Source of the DNA: Episyrphus balteatus | Taxonomy: Eukaryota; Arthropoda; Insecta; Diptera; Syrphidae | DNA: 64,000 nucleotides | Assembly (NCBI RefSeq): GCF_945859705.1 | Contig: NC_079135.1 | Span: 119,417,551-119,481,550 of the forward strand | Direction of reading: 5' to 3' | Part shown: piece after piece, positions 46,134 through 58,200 of the stretch | How positions within the stretch are numbered: position 1 is the stretch's first letter | Layout of the letters: each line of letters begins with the position of its first letter | Position numbers and translations under genes: made by a program | The notes under the pieces: model-generated | The model's input: the letters and a program-made list of their open reading frames with translations, nothing else | Told to the model about the DNA's origin: nothing | Databases searched by the model: none

Positions 46134-48399
46134 TAAGGTGGGTCGTTTTTGGTTTTTTTTTTTGAATTTCAAATCGTAATAGCGCGGAAAAGTTGTGAAT
46201 GGTGAAGACTAAGAAGGGGTTAAAAAATAATTAAAATCGGTTAATATCTTCAAACCGCGCATCGGCTCTAAAGCTTGAAAAAATATTAAAAAATGGTATT
46301 TTTACAAAAAAAATTTAAACACCCTTACATCTTTTTTTTTATAAAATAGCTTTGGACAATAGGGTGGGTCAAAAAAATCGAAATTCTTTTTTTTGATTTG
46401 GTACTCCGAAAAATCGATGGCTAGACACCTCTAGAATATACACACCAAATATGAGCTCTTTATATTAATGGGAAGGTCCTCCGCTTTGCAATTTTCCATT
46501 TTTACATCAAGCTTCTACTAAAAAAATAATTTTTTTATTAATTGACTTTTTAGCAAATTTCTTTACATATTCTTGTAGGAAATTGAACGCTCTACAAAAA
46601 AGGTCTTATACACTTTTTTCGTTTATCTAACCGTTGAATTGATATTTGAAGTCCAAAAATCGAGAAAAGCTTTAAAAATTCGTTTTTTGTTCTTAATTTT
46701 GTAACTAATTGAAAAATTATAATAGTCAAACGCGCAAGACATATTCTTGTTGGAAATTGATTGCTCCACAAAAAAGGCTTTGTTAACTTTTTTCATTAAT
46801 CTAACCATTCTAAAGATATTCGAGGTCAAAGTTAAAAAAAATTATAAAAAACATTTTATATTTTTAAAAATTTTCCAGTTCACTGAAAATTCATTATTTT
46901 CAATTTAGTAAGACGTATTCTTGTAGAGGCTTAAACGTTCTACAAAAAATTCCTTGGCATCAAATTGATTGCTTTAACCGTTTAGAAGATATTCGTATCC
47001 AAATCGCAATGCATACGGGTCATAAGAAAACTATTGAAATCAGTGAGCATTGGTTTGGATACGAATATCTTCTAAACGAATAAAGCAATCAATTTGATTC
47101 CAAGGAATTTTTTGTAGAACGTTTAAGCCCCTTCAAGAATATATCTTGCTAATTTGAAAATAATGAAGTTTCAGTGAATTGTAAATTTTTTAAAAATATA
47201 AAATGTTTTTATATTTTTTTTTAACTTTGACCTCGAATATCTTTAGAATGGTTAGATTAATGAAAAAAGTTAACAAAACCTTTTTTGTGGAGCAATCAAT
47301 TTCCAATAAGAATATATCTTGCGCGTTTGACTATTATAATTTTTCAATTAGTTACAAAATTAGGAACAAAAAACGAATTTTTAAAGATTTTCTCGATTTT
47401 TGGACTTCAAATATCAATTCAACGGTTAGATAAACGAAAAAAGTGTATAAGACCTTTTTTGTAGAGCGTTCAATTTCCTACAAGAATATGAAAAGAAATT
47501 TGCTAAAAAGTCAATTAATAAAAAAATTATTTTTTTTTTAGTAGAAGCTTGATGTAAAAATGGAAAATTGCAAAGTGGAGGACCTTCCCATTAATATAAA
47601 GAGCTCATATTTGGTGTGTATATTCTAGAGGTGTCTAGCAATCGATTTTTCGGAGTACCAAATCAAAAAAAAAAAATTCGATTTTTTTGACCCACCCTAT
47701 TGGACAACCTTTATATTAGCTAAATATTAAGTAGAAAAAAAAAAATGTTCAAATTGGGTAAAGACTTCCGGTCGCACATGCGTTTTGAAATATGTCGAAA
47801 TATGGCAAAATTCCTATTTTTACGAATTTTTTTAATGGTTTAGACTATTTGGTAAATTATTATTTCTACCAAATTTGAAGTAAAAATGAAGTTGACACAA
47901 TCATTGAATGCTATGAACTCATTAAAGATTTGAAAATCTGTTGGTCAAGAGGCATTTGACTATGTATCATTCTCCTCGTCGCACAGTGGTGCTTTATGGC
48001 GTCAAAAATCATTTACACGGCCATTTCTTGACAAAAAGTTATGAAATTTTGGACACTGAAAGATATTAGTATGAGAAATACGAAAAATCTTCCAACTTTA
48101 ATTTTTTCAAAATGGTGGTTCCAAAATGGCGGACAAAATAAGCTTTTATAGAATTTTCTTTTACAAAACTGAATATAAGCTAGAAATTTAGCTAAATTGA
48201 TGTCAAAAAGATATACGCTCTTGGATTTATTTAGAACTGTTCATATTCAATGAAAAACAAAATTAAAAAAATTAAATCAAAGACCAAAACGTACCAAATT
48301 AGTAAAAAACACTTTCATACCCTTTTTATGCTATTTCTTGGATTTTTTGATTAAATTAGCACATTCTTTACATATTTCATAAAAAGACGACCCACCTTA
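46134..48399. mobile_element. Middle element of the nest (TAAGGTGGGTCG ends)
   Basis: The left end TAAGGTGGGTCGTTTTT and right end AAAAAGACGACCCACCTTA are inverted. Flanking 8-mers CTATTTAT and ATATTTAT match at 7 of 8 positions, suggesting an 8-bp duplication. The ends resemble those of the inner element. There is no ORF; it is about 920 bp without the inner insertion. Confidence 0.7.
46360..47699. mobile_element. Inner element: 1.34-kb near-perfect palindrome
   Basis: The termini TAGGGTGGGTC/GACCCACCCTA are flanked by an exact 8-bp duplication TTGGACAA (46352-46359, 47700-47707). The arms 46360-47003 and 47054-47699 are reverse complements with few mismatches around a 50-bp spacer. The 8-bp duplication points to hAT, although the ends are not the usual CAGNG. 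The two nearly identical short open frames (46623-46829 minus, 47203-47433 plus) simply mirror each other. Confidence 0.92.
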
Positions 48400-48727
48400 A
48401 TATTTATTCTTATTTCAATAAATTTACATGATATTTTTTGGGAAGAGACATTCTCTGAATGTTTATTTTCTTTAAAAATTGTTTCTTTCAATAAAATGTT
48501 CCCTATGATGAGATGTCCTATGATGAGCTGTCCATGACAACTTGTTCTATGATTAGCTGTGTGGTGATTAGTTGAGTTCAAAACCACTGAGGCATTTTTT
48601 GGAGGGGTGCTGGCTTTAATGAAAAACTGACCAAATTTTACAATTTTCAAAAAACACAATGTGAATTCTAAGATAAACAAAAAAAAAAAAAAAATACTTT
48701 TTTCTCGCAATGAGAGGTTCTACTGTA

Positions 48728-50320
48728 TATTTTATTTGCTTCATATTTAGATATTTTTTTTAAATTATCCTAACAACCTGTTAGGTCTATTTGTGAAAAT
48801 TGAAATTGGAATCATGTCAAGGTGATGATGATGACTTTTTTAGTTTTAGTTTTGTTTTAACTTTTTTTTTTGTTATTACAACTCTGACGTTTAAGTCGTT
48901 AAAATTGTCGACATGTATTATGCCTTTGCACATGCAAAGCAATCATTATAATTTTTAAGGAAAATGTAATGCGTTAAACTTTAGATTTGTTATGGCTCAG
49001 CGTAAAACATTTTTCGTGTTGATATACAAATTTCTTGTGCAATCGTGTGTAGAATTTTGAGAATTATATTCAACTAAATTCAGCTTTTTGTATTAATGCA
49101 CACATATTAAGAGTGTCTAAGGTACGAATTTAGGTACGAATTGCACTTATTACAATCATTTGAATTATGAGATATTCCTCCACAAGTAACACAAAATAAT
49201 GTAATTCTGGTATTCGTACGTACTTAATCCCTACTTTATATACATAGTTTATAATTTATATTTTTGAACTTTTTTTTATTCTTAAATGATTCTTTAATAT
49301 TTCTAAAAACGGTGTTTTCTTATTTCCTTAGAGCTTCGTTACACCTTTTGGATGAATTAAAATACATTTTTGGATTTAAAAAAAAAATATAAATTTTTTT
49401 AACCATTAAATTTGCATTAAGAACTATGAAAAAATATAATGACTTAAAAAAAAAAAAAAATTAAATAAATAAATAAATTTAAAAAATTCTTTGTTATACA
49501 AAAAATTGGTATATTTTTTTCTTTGGAGTTAAAAACTACTAAGAGTGATTTTTGTAGGTTATTTCAAAAAGAAAAACGATATTATTTTCAAGTTTTAGTT
49601 AAATTTCTTATAAAATAATATATTAAAAAATAAATTAGTAAAATAAAATATTCTTTTATGAATTTTTAAAAAGCTTAAGTGTTTTAACCAATTAAAAAAC
49701 GTGCAATTTTATTTTATTAAGTTTAATGCTTATTTATTATTTTTAATGAATTCATTGAAACCTTGTCCCTACTTTGACTTATCTGCCACCTGTGATATTG
49801 TTCTACAAGTAATACGAGTGAAGGGATTTTATTTAATTTTCGTAAGGACTAAATTCAATTTTTTTAACAATAGATTTATTGTTAATAATTTTTTTTTATT
49901 TCCATTCACTCTTAAATTATTAAAATATCTTGGGATGGAATCACCTAACGTATAATAAAAATCTTAAATTAATAGATCAGGGTGTCCCAAAAGTAATGGA
50001 TCAAACGAAATATGCTGAAAAACCAATTTTAGGGCTCTCAGAATTTGGTAACTTGTTCATCCCAAATCCTTACGGTTTTCGATTTAATGCAGTTTTTGTG
50101 CAATTTCGAAAAACCCCGACTTTTTAACAGTATTTTTCTTCCTCCGCTCATAATTGATTTTTGTTTTTAACAATTCTTCCACTAAAATATTGCCTAATAA
50201 TAAGAAATAATTAATTAATCAAAATATTTTTTATTTCATACGCCATTTTGCTGCAAATTAATTAACAGTTCCATGTTTTATAAAAACTCAATTTCTTTCT
50301 TTTATTTCAAGGTAACACCC
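48728..50320. other. AT-rich sequence with repeat fragments
   Basis: 49665-49715 resembles the AAAAGCTT...ACGTGC end seen at 4160 and 54215. CAGGGTGTCCCAAAAGTAAT at 49979 and its partial complement GGTAACACCCTG at 50311 could be ends of a small element, but no duplication was found. No gene. Confidence 0.35.
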
Positions 50321-50325
50321 TGAAA

Positions 50326-50652
50326 AAAATTTGTATTGTGTGGCACTGGTTTATTATTTTGAAAACTTGCCGTGTTATTGCAGTTTTCAAAAATGTATAC
50401 AAATTTCCAAAGTTGAAATTATAACCAAAGATATTACAATTTAAATGCAAAAAATCGACTATTTTATTCAAAGAGAAATAAACAAACAGCAGTCGAGAAA
50501 ATTTTCTCTGAAAAGCTCTGTTTTGTTGCATTAAAATTGTAATATCTTTCCTTCTAATTTCAAGATTGGAAATTTGTATACATTTTTGAAAACTGCAATA
50601 ACACGACAAGTTTTTAAAATAATAAACCTGTGTCACACCTTACAAATTTTTG
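50326..50652. repeat. Hairpin-forming inverted repeat
   Basis: The arms (about 50326-50450 and 50525-50652) share GTGTTATTGCAGTTTTCAAA, AATGTATACAAATTTCCAA and AAAGATATTACAATTTAA in inverted order, around a loop of about 75 bp. MITE-like; duplication not identified. Confidence 0.85.
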
Positions 50653-51810
50653 TAATCTAGTTTATGTAAACAAAGTGTAGCCCAGAGTTCATCACAAGAA
50701 ATTACAGTTTTTGTGTCTCTCTAACATAATTTGGTCAAATAAGGACCAGTTGTACAAACGTGGTTCAGCCTCGGATCAGGAATTTAACCCACCGATTTTG
50801 GCTTATTAGCTACGGTTCAACTTCGGTTCATGCATGGATGTGGCTATTTTTACGTATTTTTACATATGTGGTTCAAGGTACAAGGTTGAACCAGTGCAAC
50901 AAAAATCGATTTTTTAAAATAATATTTTAATTTTTTTATTTGTTCGCCGTTTCTTTGTTTTGTGTAATATGTATTTTATGTTGTTAAAAAGGAACTAAAA
51001 CCACCTTTCATTTGACATCAAAAACATCAATATACCTCTTGTAGTTCTCATGATATTTGCATATAAAAGTGACAGATAAGGGTTATCAGAACGAACTTTG
51101 GAGCCTTGTATCTCAAGAACCTGACTTACGATTTGAAAAAAAAAATTCATAGAGTGAATATACTAACCTCCAGCTTCATTTTGAGACTAGTCTCATTAAT
51201 GTACGCTCATGGCCCAAAAACGCCCCATCTCCTTTCTTGACTTTAAAAAGTTCTGAAAATTTGAAACCTAACATATCGGAAATGTATTTGTTGTTTTGTA
51301 AAACCCATCTTCATATCGATTAAATAAAATATGTTGTGAGTTATTTCCTTTCTACGTATTTTGCTTACAATAGATTCGTAAAAATGATAATTACTCAAGG
51401 ACATTTCAAACCTTTCTATTTGGAAATATCAATGCCTTTTTTGTCAACCCAGCAGATAAAACTTGAAATCACTGAAGTGAATGTTAAAAATCTGATTTTA
51501 TTTCTTTGTACTTTTTGTGGATATCCTTCTTTTGTTTAACCTTTAGAAATATACATACAATCTACCATAGATCCTTATACCCATTTTCGGTTCGATAGGT
51601 CTTTTGACAAAACAAATATCAAAATCTAGCAATCCATTACTTTTGTCCCCAAAAAATTTACCTCTTTTTGTCCCTTCAACTATCTATTTTATTTTTGTTT
51701 TCTTTTTTACTTTTATTTTTGTTTTTGTTTATCATTTTAAAGACCTACGGATATCCTCATATAGTATCAGTTTGTTTACAAAATTTCTTCTTTATTTGTT
51801 CTCTTTACAG
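50653..51810. other. Intron/flank upstream of the RhoU-like exons
   Basis: AT-rich, ending in a pyrimidine-rich tract before the acceptor at 51808-51810. No further exon recognised. Confidence 0.5.
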
Positions 51811-51904
51811 TCCAACAGTGATACTAGTTCGAGTTCGAGAGATAGTGGCAAAGGATCAAAGCTTTTAGTGAAAAATCGAAAGTCCTCAAAGAAAATTTCA
51901 AAAG
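51811..51904 (+). CDS. RhoU-like small GTPase, internal exon encoding the N-terminal extension
   Basis: This 94-bp exon is read in frame from its first base and encodes a Ser-rich then Lys-rich stretch starting SNSDTSSSSRDSGKGSKLL and ending KISK. It is bounded by a pyrimidine-rich tract ending TTTACAG and by a GTTTGT donor. The last base (G) joins the first two bases (AT) of the next exon to give a Asp codon, so the reading frame continues across the intron. The exon precedes the GTPase domain and corresponds to the basic/Ser-rich N-terminal extension typical of the RhoU/Wrch group. No start codon lies in this exon, so translation begins in an earlier exon; the acceptor is phase 0. The in-frame sequence upstream of the acceptor is hydrophobic and T-rich and looks like intron. 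The exon call rests on splice sites and phase; it has no recognisable domain of its own. Confidence 0.75.
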
Positions 51905-52063
51905 GTTTGTATTTTATCGATATTATCTCTGGATGTGTGTTTTACTTTATGAGAGTTTTTTTTTTGAAAAAATAAAAATAAAAAAGGAAATTTATTTGAA
52001 AATACCTTTTTTTTGTTTATTTTGTTGTTTATTCTTTTTTTCATTTCTTTTTTTTTACTGTAG
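51905..52063 (+). other. Short phase-1 intron of the RhoU-like gene
   Basis: A 159-bp GT-AG intron with donor GTTTGT and a T-rich tract leading to ACTGTAG. The 1+2 split codon across it keeps the GTPase frame open, which is the strongest support for both flanking exons. Confidence 0.8.
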
Positions 52064-52225
52064 ATAAAAAACTATCAATCAGCAACAATAACAAAGAGAA
52101 TCGTCCTCAAATTAAGTGCGTGGTTGTTGGTGATGCGGATATTGGAAAAACGAATCTGATTGTTACGTATCTGGAAAATCGTTTTATATCGGAACACGTG
52201 CCCACGGCATCAGATATCTATAATG
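52064..52225 (+). CDS. RhoU-like small GTPase, exon with P-loop and switch I
   Basis: This 162-bp exon lies between a long pyrimidine tract ending CTGTAG and a G|GTAATT donor. It encodes KKLSISNNNKENRPQ followed by IKCVVVGDADIGKTNLI, the first beta strand and P-loop (GxxxxGKT) of a Ras-superfamily GTPase, and then the helix and switch I ending HVPTASDIYN. The PT threonine that coordinates magnesium is present. Rho-family proteins act as membrane-associated switches for the actin cytoskeleton. The order of motifs and the N-terminal extension point to RhoU/Wrch rather than Rho1, Rac or Cdc42. Oddities: Gly12 of the canonical GDGAVGKT is Ala, Ala13 is Asp, and the effector-loop residues equivalent to Rac Val36, Phe37 and Asn39 are Ala, Ser and Ile. 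Only about 55 residues are encoded here. Switch II (DTAGQ), NKxD and the C-terminus would be in exons I could not find between 52226 and 62000. Confidence 0.9.
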
Positions 52226-55200
52226 GTAATTTTAAATATAAATATATTTTTTTTTTAAATTTATTTATAGATTTATCTGTATACGTATGGAGTCAAATAA
52301 AAAATCAGCTTCTTATTGCCACTGAAATAACGTCATTGTTATGAAATCAATGGCAATTTTATAGAATTAAACGAATCCTTTGTAATGAAAAGGATGGCTA
52401 AATCCTTTCATTTTGCACAATCACCACTCGATATGCATTTAATCACAGTTTAAAAGGCTGCTAAAAAAGCATGGTGGTATTGAAGAAGGAGCTTTATTTT
52501 GTTTTAAAATGCAAAAAGCTGCTTTGAATTTAACATTTTTTTTGTTTTATTGAACATAATATTTACAACAACAACTAAGTTTTATCCGGTTTGCATCAAA
52601 AAGAAAAAGTAGTGCGATTTCTGGGAGCAGGACAACTCTTTTCAAAAAAAAAAAAAAAAATACCGACCATTTTTTTGTTTTTAACATGAATACAAATTTA
52701 AAAAAAAATTAATTAAAATTACCTAGCTAGTAACTAAAAAAATTTCGATGGATATACAAATTTTTCGATATTTGCAAATTTTTCGAAATTTTCACCTAAA
52801 ACTATTGGTGAACAAATTATTGAATTATGTTCAATAAATATTAAAAAAAAACCCATAACATGACTTTCTTGTAAGCCATTTGACCAATTTTTAAAATTTG
52901 AAAATTTTTCTACAAAAACGTTTCAGTAGCTTAAATTAAAATTTAAAAAAAATTAAAAAAAAAAAATTAAAATTATGTATACATACTTTTTTTTTGAAAA
53001 ATGATGTTTTTTCATAACAAAATAATCAATTTTCTGAAATACCTATGTAAACAAAAATAGTTTCCTTAAAACGGCATACCAAATATTTTTTCGATAAATT
53101 TTCAAAAGTTTAAAGAAATTATTTAAAAAAAAATTTAATACAGTAAATAAAATGACGTACTTCATTTTGAAGCCTGTTTGTATGTTCCACTATAACTTAT
53201 AATCTCCTTATCATATTTTGAAAAAGAAGGGATTGGTAAAAGCTTCTCATTTTTCAGTGACACTGCAAAGACTTTATCAAATTATAACCCTCAAATAACC
53301 CAAATATAAATAGACTCAGTTACTAAAACCTGGATAGTAAATAATTTTTGGCTTTAAAAGCCATTATTATATAGGTAAGGCAACTTTTCATAGCCTAAAA
53401 CCAACAAATAATCAGTACTCTTCTAGAAATTCATTACTTGTCAACTTATTATAAATAATTTAGAAGTTTTCGAGGAATATACATGTTCAAATAAATAAAA
53501 ACCAGTGCTTTCCTTAAGTATAACTCTACAAAGAAAATTTCAATAAAGGAGACAATTTAAACGGATACAACAATTTAAACGGCACAATTTTTGAAATTTT
53601 TTGGTAGGACCAAAACGAACGGTAGCTATCATATAACGGAAATAGAAAGGTTTAGGATTAACTTTTAAAATAAAGAAAAAAAAATATTTTTAGTACCGTT
53701 ATTAACGGTACCTGTCATAGAAAGGTTTTTTTGATTTATGAAACTCTCGAAAATTTTCATACGAAAGCGTTTAAGTAAACGTAGTATTAAAATTTTCGAA
53801 AATGTTCAAAAAAACAAATTTTTGGATTTCTTAAAAATATTTCAAATTTTTTTTTTTTCGAAAAATCAATTTTTTGAAAACATTTTGGTGAAAAAATTTT
53901 AAATTTTGTTTTTATGTGTAAATTAATTATTTCTTCAAAATGGCATTCCACGTGTTTTTTTTTTTTTTTGAAAAATGTTAGAACTTTTTATATATGTATA
54001 AATATGTATAAAAAATATTTTTTTTAAAAAACGGCTCTAACGATTTTTGAAAACAATTTTCTAAAAATTCCTTTTTATACAAAAAATAAATGAGCATACT
54101 TGGTATTTTGTAAAAGATCATTTAAAACGTTAATTATAAAAACAGATTTTATTTTATATTTTTTTTTATTTCTTGAAAATATCAAATTTTAAATTTTCCC
54201 TTTAATTTTCTTGAATAAAAAGCTTAAACATTAGAGTTACTTTAACCATAAGAGAAAGTACGTGCGACCCCAATCGTGCATTTTATTTTATGTTATTGCT
54301 AGAAAACAAAAACTTCTGGGATTTTTTTGCAGTCTTGCATAACCGCAATTTATTGTTTTCTTCTAAATAATTGTTTATTAAAATTAAGTTTTACTACTTC
54401 ATTATTCGGTGATTTTGATTCTTTGATTGAAAGTCATGACAAAATTATATTTCTTCCCTAAAAATGGGCTAACAAAAGCTAATACGTCTAGGCCGCGTTA
54501 CTCAGTTTTGCGAAAATGCTTCCCCTGAAAATACTTTAAAAATGTATAACCTTATTGGCTTATTGGTTTTAAAGGACCTGCTCTTTTTTTTTTGTATGAT
54601 GAATTTTTCCAAAAAAGTCCCTATTTTACTAGTCATAAAATTCGTGTTCTTGATAAGAAAACATACTTTGTTTTCAATAAGAACTTATCCAAAAGGTTCT
54701 CAAACCTTATTCCTATCCTAAACCACAAATTTAAAGGAACTTGTTTTATGCATTAAAGAAATTCTTGTTTGACTACGTACATTCAGACAACTTTTTTTGT
54801 TATAGTTTCCAAAACCGTTTTAGGATATTCCCAAACATTATTCTAATATCGACGCGAAGAAATTCTCTTTTAAAAAAAAGTAAAATCCTTTTAGAAAACT
54901 CCTAAAAATACCTTCCATTGTTGGTATGTTCATTGCCAACAAACTGTTCGTTCAACTATTTTAATTCTTTATTTTAAAAACTTTATCAAATCACCATTTC
55001 TCCATCCTCTTTCTCTCAACATCTTTTTCTTCTATGTTAACAAATAAAAATACCAACAATATCCGTCTGGAATGTTTTCTAATCCTTCGTCCTTACGTTC
55101 AATCATTTTATATATCTTTCTATTTTATACTCTTTAATTTAATTTTCATTGAGTAATTGAAAAAAAAGGTTAAAAGAGTGGTTAGAGGTGATGGTTGAAA

Positions 55201-58200
55201 AAGTTTACTTTGATGGTGTATCAAGCTACCGGAAAAATTTTGTTTCCCGCCAAAAATGAAAAAAAAAAAAATATTTGTATTTCCTCTTTTTTTTTTAGAC
55301 TAAGAAAAAAGAGAGAGAGAGAGTTCAATTAAATTCCTTTTGAAGTAAGTTTGTTTTCAGTAGAAATGAATATGAAAAAAAAAGTATTCTGTGTGTTGCT
55401 CTGGATAAAAAAAGAGATGAGAGAAATAAATTCATAGAATTTCTAAATTTCTACCGCAACTTGAACTATGTGTAAGTACATTATGAGCATACATACACTC
55501 AGGACTCATTGATGAGGAATTTCCTTAAAGCTTTTGCTAAGACTTTTGTTAAGTCATTTTATATCAGAAGGACTTTTTACAGAAATATAGGTCTGAATAA
55601 GTCAAACTTACTTAAACTTTTCTAAATCATGTGATTATTCTTAGATTCCCTTATGACACTACTTAAAATAAAAATGTATCCAATCTAGTGACTTGATGTG
55701 TAAATTAAATCTGCATATCTTGAATTCATGAGTTATGGTTTTGGTAAAAGAGGTATTTGAATTTCAAGGTACGTATCCTGTTATTCGGTCTATAGCGTTT
55801 TTTTTTTTTGCTTTTTACCTGAGATTCTTTTCAAGTATAGGTTTGAGTTTGGGTAAGTATGTGTATACAGACGGAAAAGTTATCACATTCATGTAATTCC
55901 TTTTGACAGCCAGCGTTGAGAGGATGTATAGCAAGTAGCAAAAGGTAGAATAAAAAAAACTACGTCATTGCAAGCAATGAAAATGTGTTTTTTTTTTACA
56001 ATATATTTTCCTAGAATTCGGTAGTCAGCTTTAAGTGGTCTTGTAAATAGAATTTCAAGTTTAATAGAGAATTATAATGTTGTTGAAAACTGCATTAATA
56101 TGACGTTAAAAGTGACGGTTTCTGAGAATTGACAAAGAAATATTTGAGGTAGTTTAAAAATTTGTAATTTTCAAAACTGTTGCATTTTTCAAAAAAAAAA
56201 TATCATAAAATATAATAATAAAATTTTCTGAATAATTTTGGTAGCTTTCAGTGTGAAACTGATAATAATTTAACGAGGTGTGAAGACAAGAGCTTTATTT
56301 ATAGCAATCAGATTCACTTGAAAATTAATTTTGATACCCCGATTCATGCATTTTCATTCAGAATGGGAACGTACTCAGTTTCAAATAAATTTTCGAAAAT
56401 TTGTGATATAATTAAAATAATTATACCAAAATCAACTATGAAATTATACCATTTGTTTGGAAATAAATTGAGTAATAAAAATTGAAAAACTCGTTAACGT
56501 CATGGATTAATCGTAAATGACGAGTACCTTATTCTTTTTCTTATACCAGTTAGACCAAGTTAAGACCAATAAAATGGATAATTATGTACAATTATTTTCT
56601 GCTCGTTTGACGATTATCAAAACAAAACTGATTTTTGTTTATGATGAATGATGGATATTTATAATATTTATACCACATCACATTTTCCTAGAAAATAATA
56701 TCGGTATTTCAATTAAGGCGCCTTTTTATTAACGCAATGACGACATTATGTTACAACATCATCAGTTTTTAAAAATTTGACAGGAATTGGTTAAAAGTCA
56801 CAAAAAAATACTTATTTTCAAATATTTATTTGATTGTAAGAAATCAAAACTTTTGAGAAAATTGAAAAATAAAAACGAAAAATATTTTGAAAAAAGAAAA
56901 ATCTGGTATAAAATAATTTTTCAATTTTCTCAAAAACTAGAAGACATAGAAACATATAGTTTTCACTGTTCGATAAGGAATTAATTGAGGAAGTTTTCTA
57001 TGTGAGTAACTTTTTTTTATTAAAATTCACAGTCTGGACAAAAATAGTATAAAATGAGTTAAATTTTTTTCACCTATTTTTAACTTTGAAATCGATTATT
57101 TCAAAAACTATTTGTTATAATATATTGATTTAAAAACTAGAATTAAGTGTACAATTTTTTCTTTCGGAAATGGTATCATTTATGACTGTAAATGTTGCCG
57201 TTGTTTTTTAATAATTTTTTTTTTGTTTTTGATAATTTTTTCATAGAAAACTGCCTCTCCCACCTAAACGGGCGGAGATAGACCCCCTTTTGAAAGAAAA
57301 AAATGTTTGTATTTAACTCCTCTACAAAAACCCGTTGTCAAATCCTGGCGCCCAAGTTATCCTACTACGTGCCAAAACAACATTTTTGTTCTATACCTAA
57401 CAGTTGGAATTTCTGTATCTGTGTTGAAATCGTAAATTTTTTTTTTCTAAGCCAATTTTAAAGTGATTTTCATAAAAAATACCTCGTTTGATTTGGAAAT
57501 AAATATTATGTTAGCATATATTTTTAAAACAACATGTTGTTGTGAAAAGTTATACTTTAATTTGATGTCGAAGTTGGGTAAAGGACGAAAAAAATGGAAT
57601 TTTTGAACTTTGACTGCTTATAAATTCTAGGTGGTTTAACCGAGTTACATGTTTCATACATTGTTGAAAAGCTTATGTATTTCCTATCAGAAACTGTATT
57701 AAAATCGAAAATGGGTAAAAATTTGACGAAGCTAGATTTTTTTCAATGGGTGAAGGTAAAAAAAACCGTTTTTTGCCCCTAACTCCAGATTTTGGGGGTG
57801 TTAGGGACTTTTTAAATACCGTTTCATAATCAGTGCGACTAGCTCTGCAAAACGTGATAGGTCTCCGCCTGCGTACATTTTAAAACCTCATTTTTGTAAC
57901 ACCGTGTAATTTACGTTTAAAAAAGATCAACACTCGATGCACAATTTCTTTACATCATCATTTCGCTCTAATTACAAATTTTAACTTTTAGGGTCACTGT
58001 GGTGTATGTGTAACATTTTTTTTTTCTATTACTAAAAAATATATATATTTTCTTTCACGAAACATTGAATGGAACCGTGATGATTTTCGCTGACTATTCC
58101 TAATGTTTAAAATTATATAAGTTATTTAATTAAATTTTGGAGACACATTTTTTAACTATTTCGAGTTTGAAACACGATGACTCAGCAAGTATTTAGGTAT

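Larger units (their letters stand above)
45962..48725. mobile_element. Outer element of a triple nest (TA duplication, pogo/Tigger-like ends)
   Basis: The left end is TA then CAGTAGAATCCCACTATG; the right end is the complement CAGTAGAACCTCTCATTG, then TA (48726-48727). CAGTAGAA-type termini with TA are typical of pogo/Tigger elements. Subterminal ATGATGAG.TGTC words are inverted between 46055-46100 and 48505-48560. Without the insertion at 46134-48399 it would be a MITE of about 500 bp. Confidence 0.75.

Noticed and set aside
46623..47433. Two similar proteins on opposite strands (MTSNIFRMVRLMKKVNK-type)
   Set aside because: They are the two arms of the 1.34-kb palindrome read outward; nothing supports translation.
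49979..50322. CAGGGTGTCCC / GGTAACACCCTG as ends of a MITE
   Set aside because: Only 8 bp match and no target-site duplication is visible; noted but not called.
52610..52660. GGAGCAGGACAAC as a possible DTAGQ exon of the GTPase
   Set aside because: No frame gives DTAGQ or a flanking Rho sequence, and no acceptor/donor pair fits.
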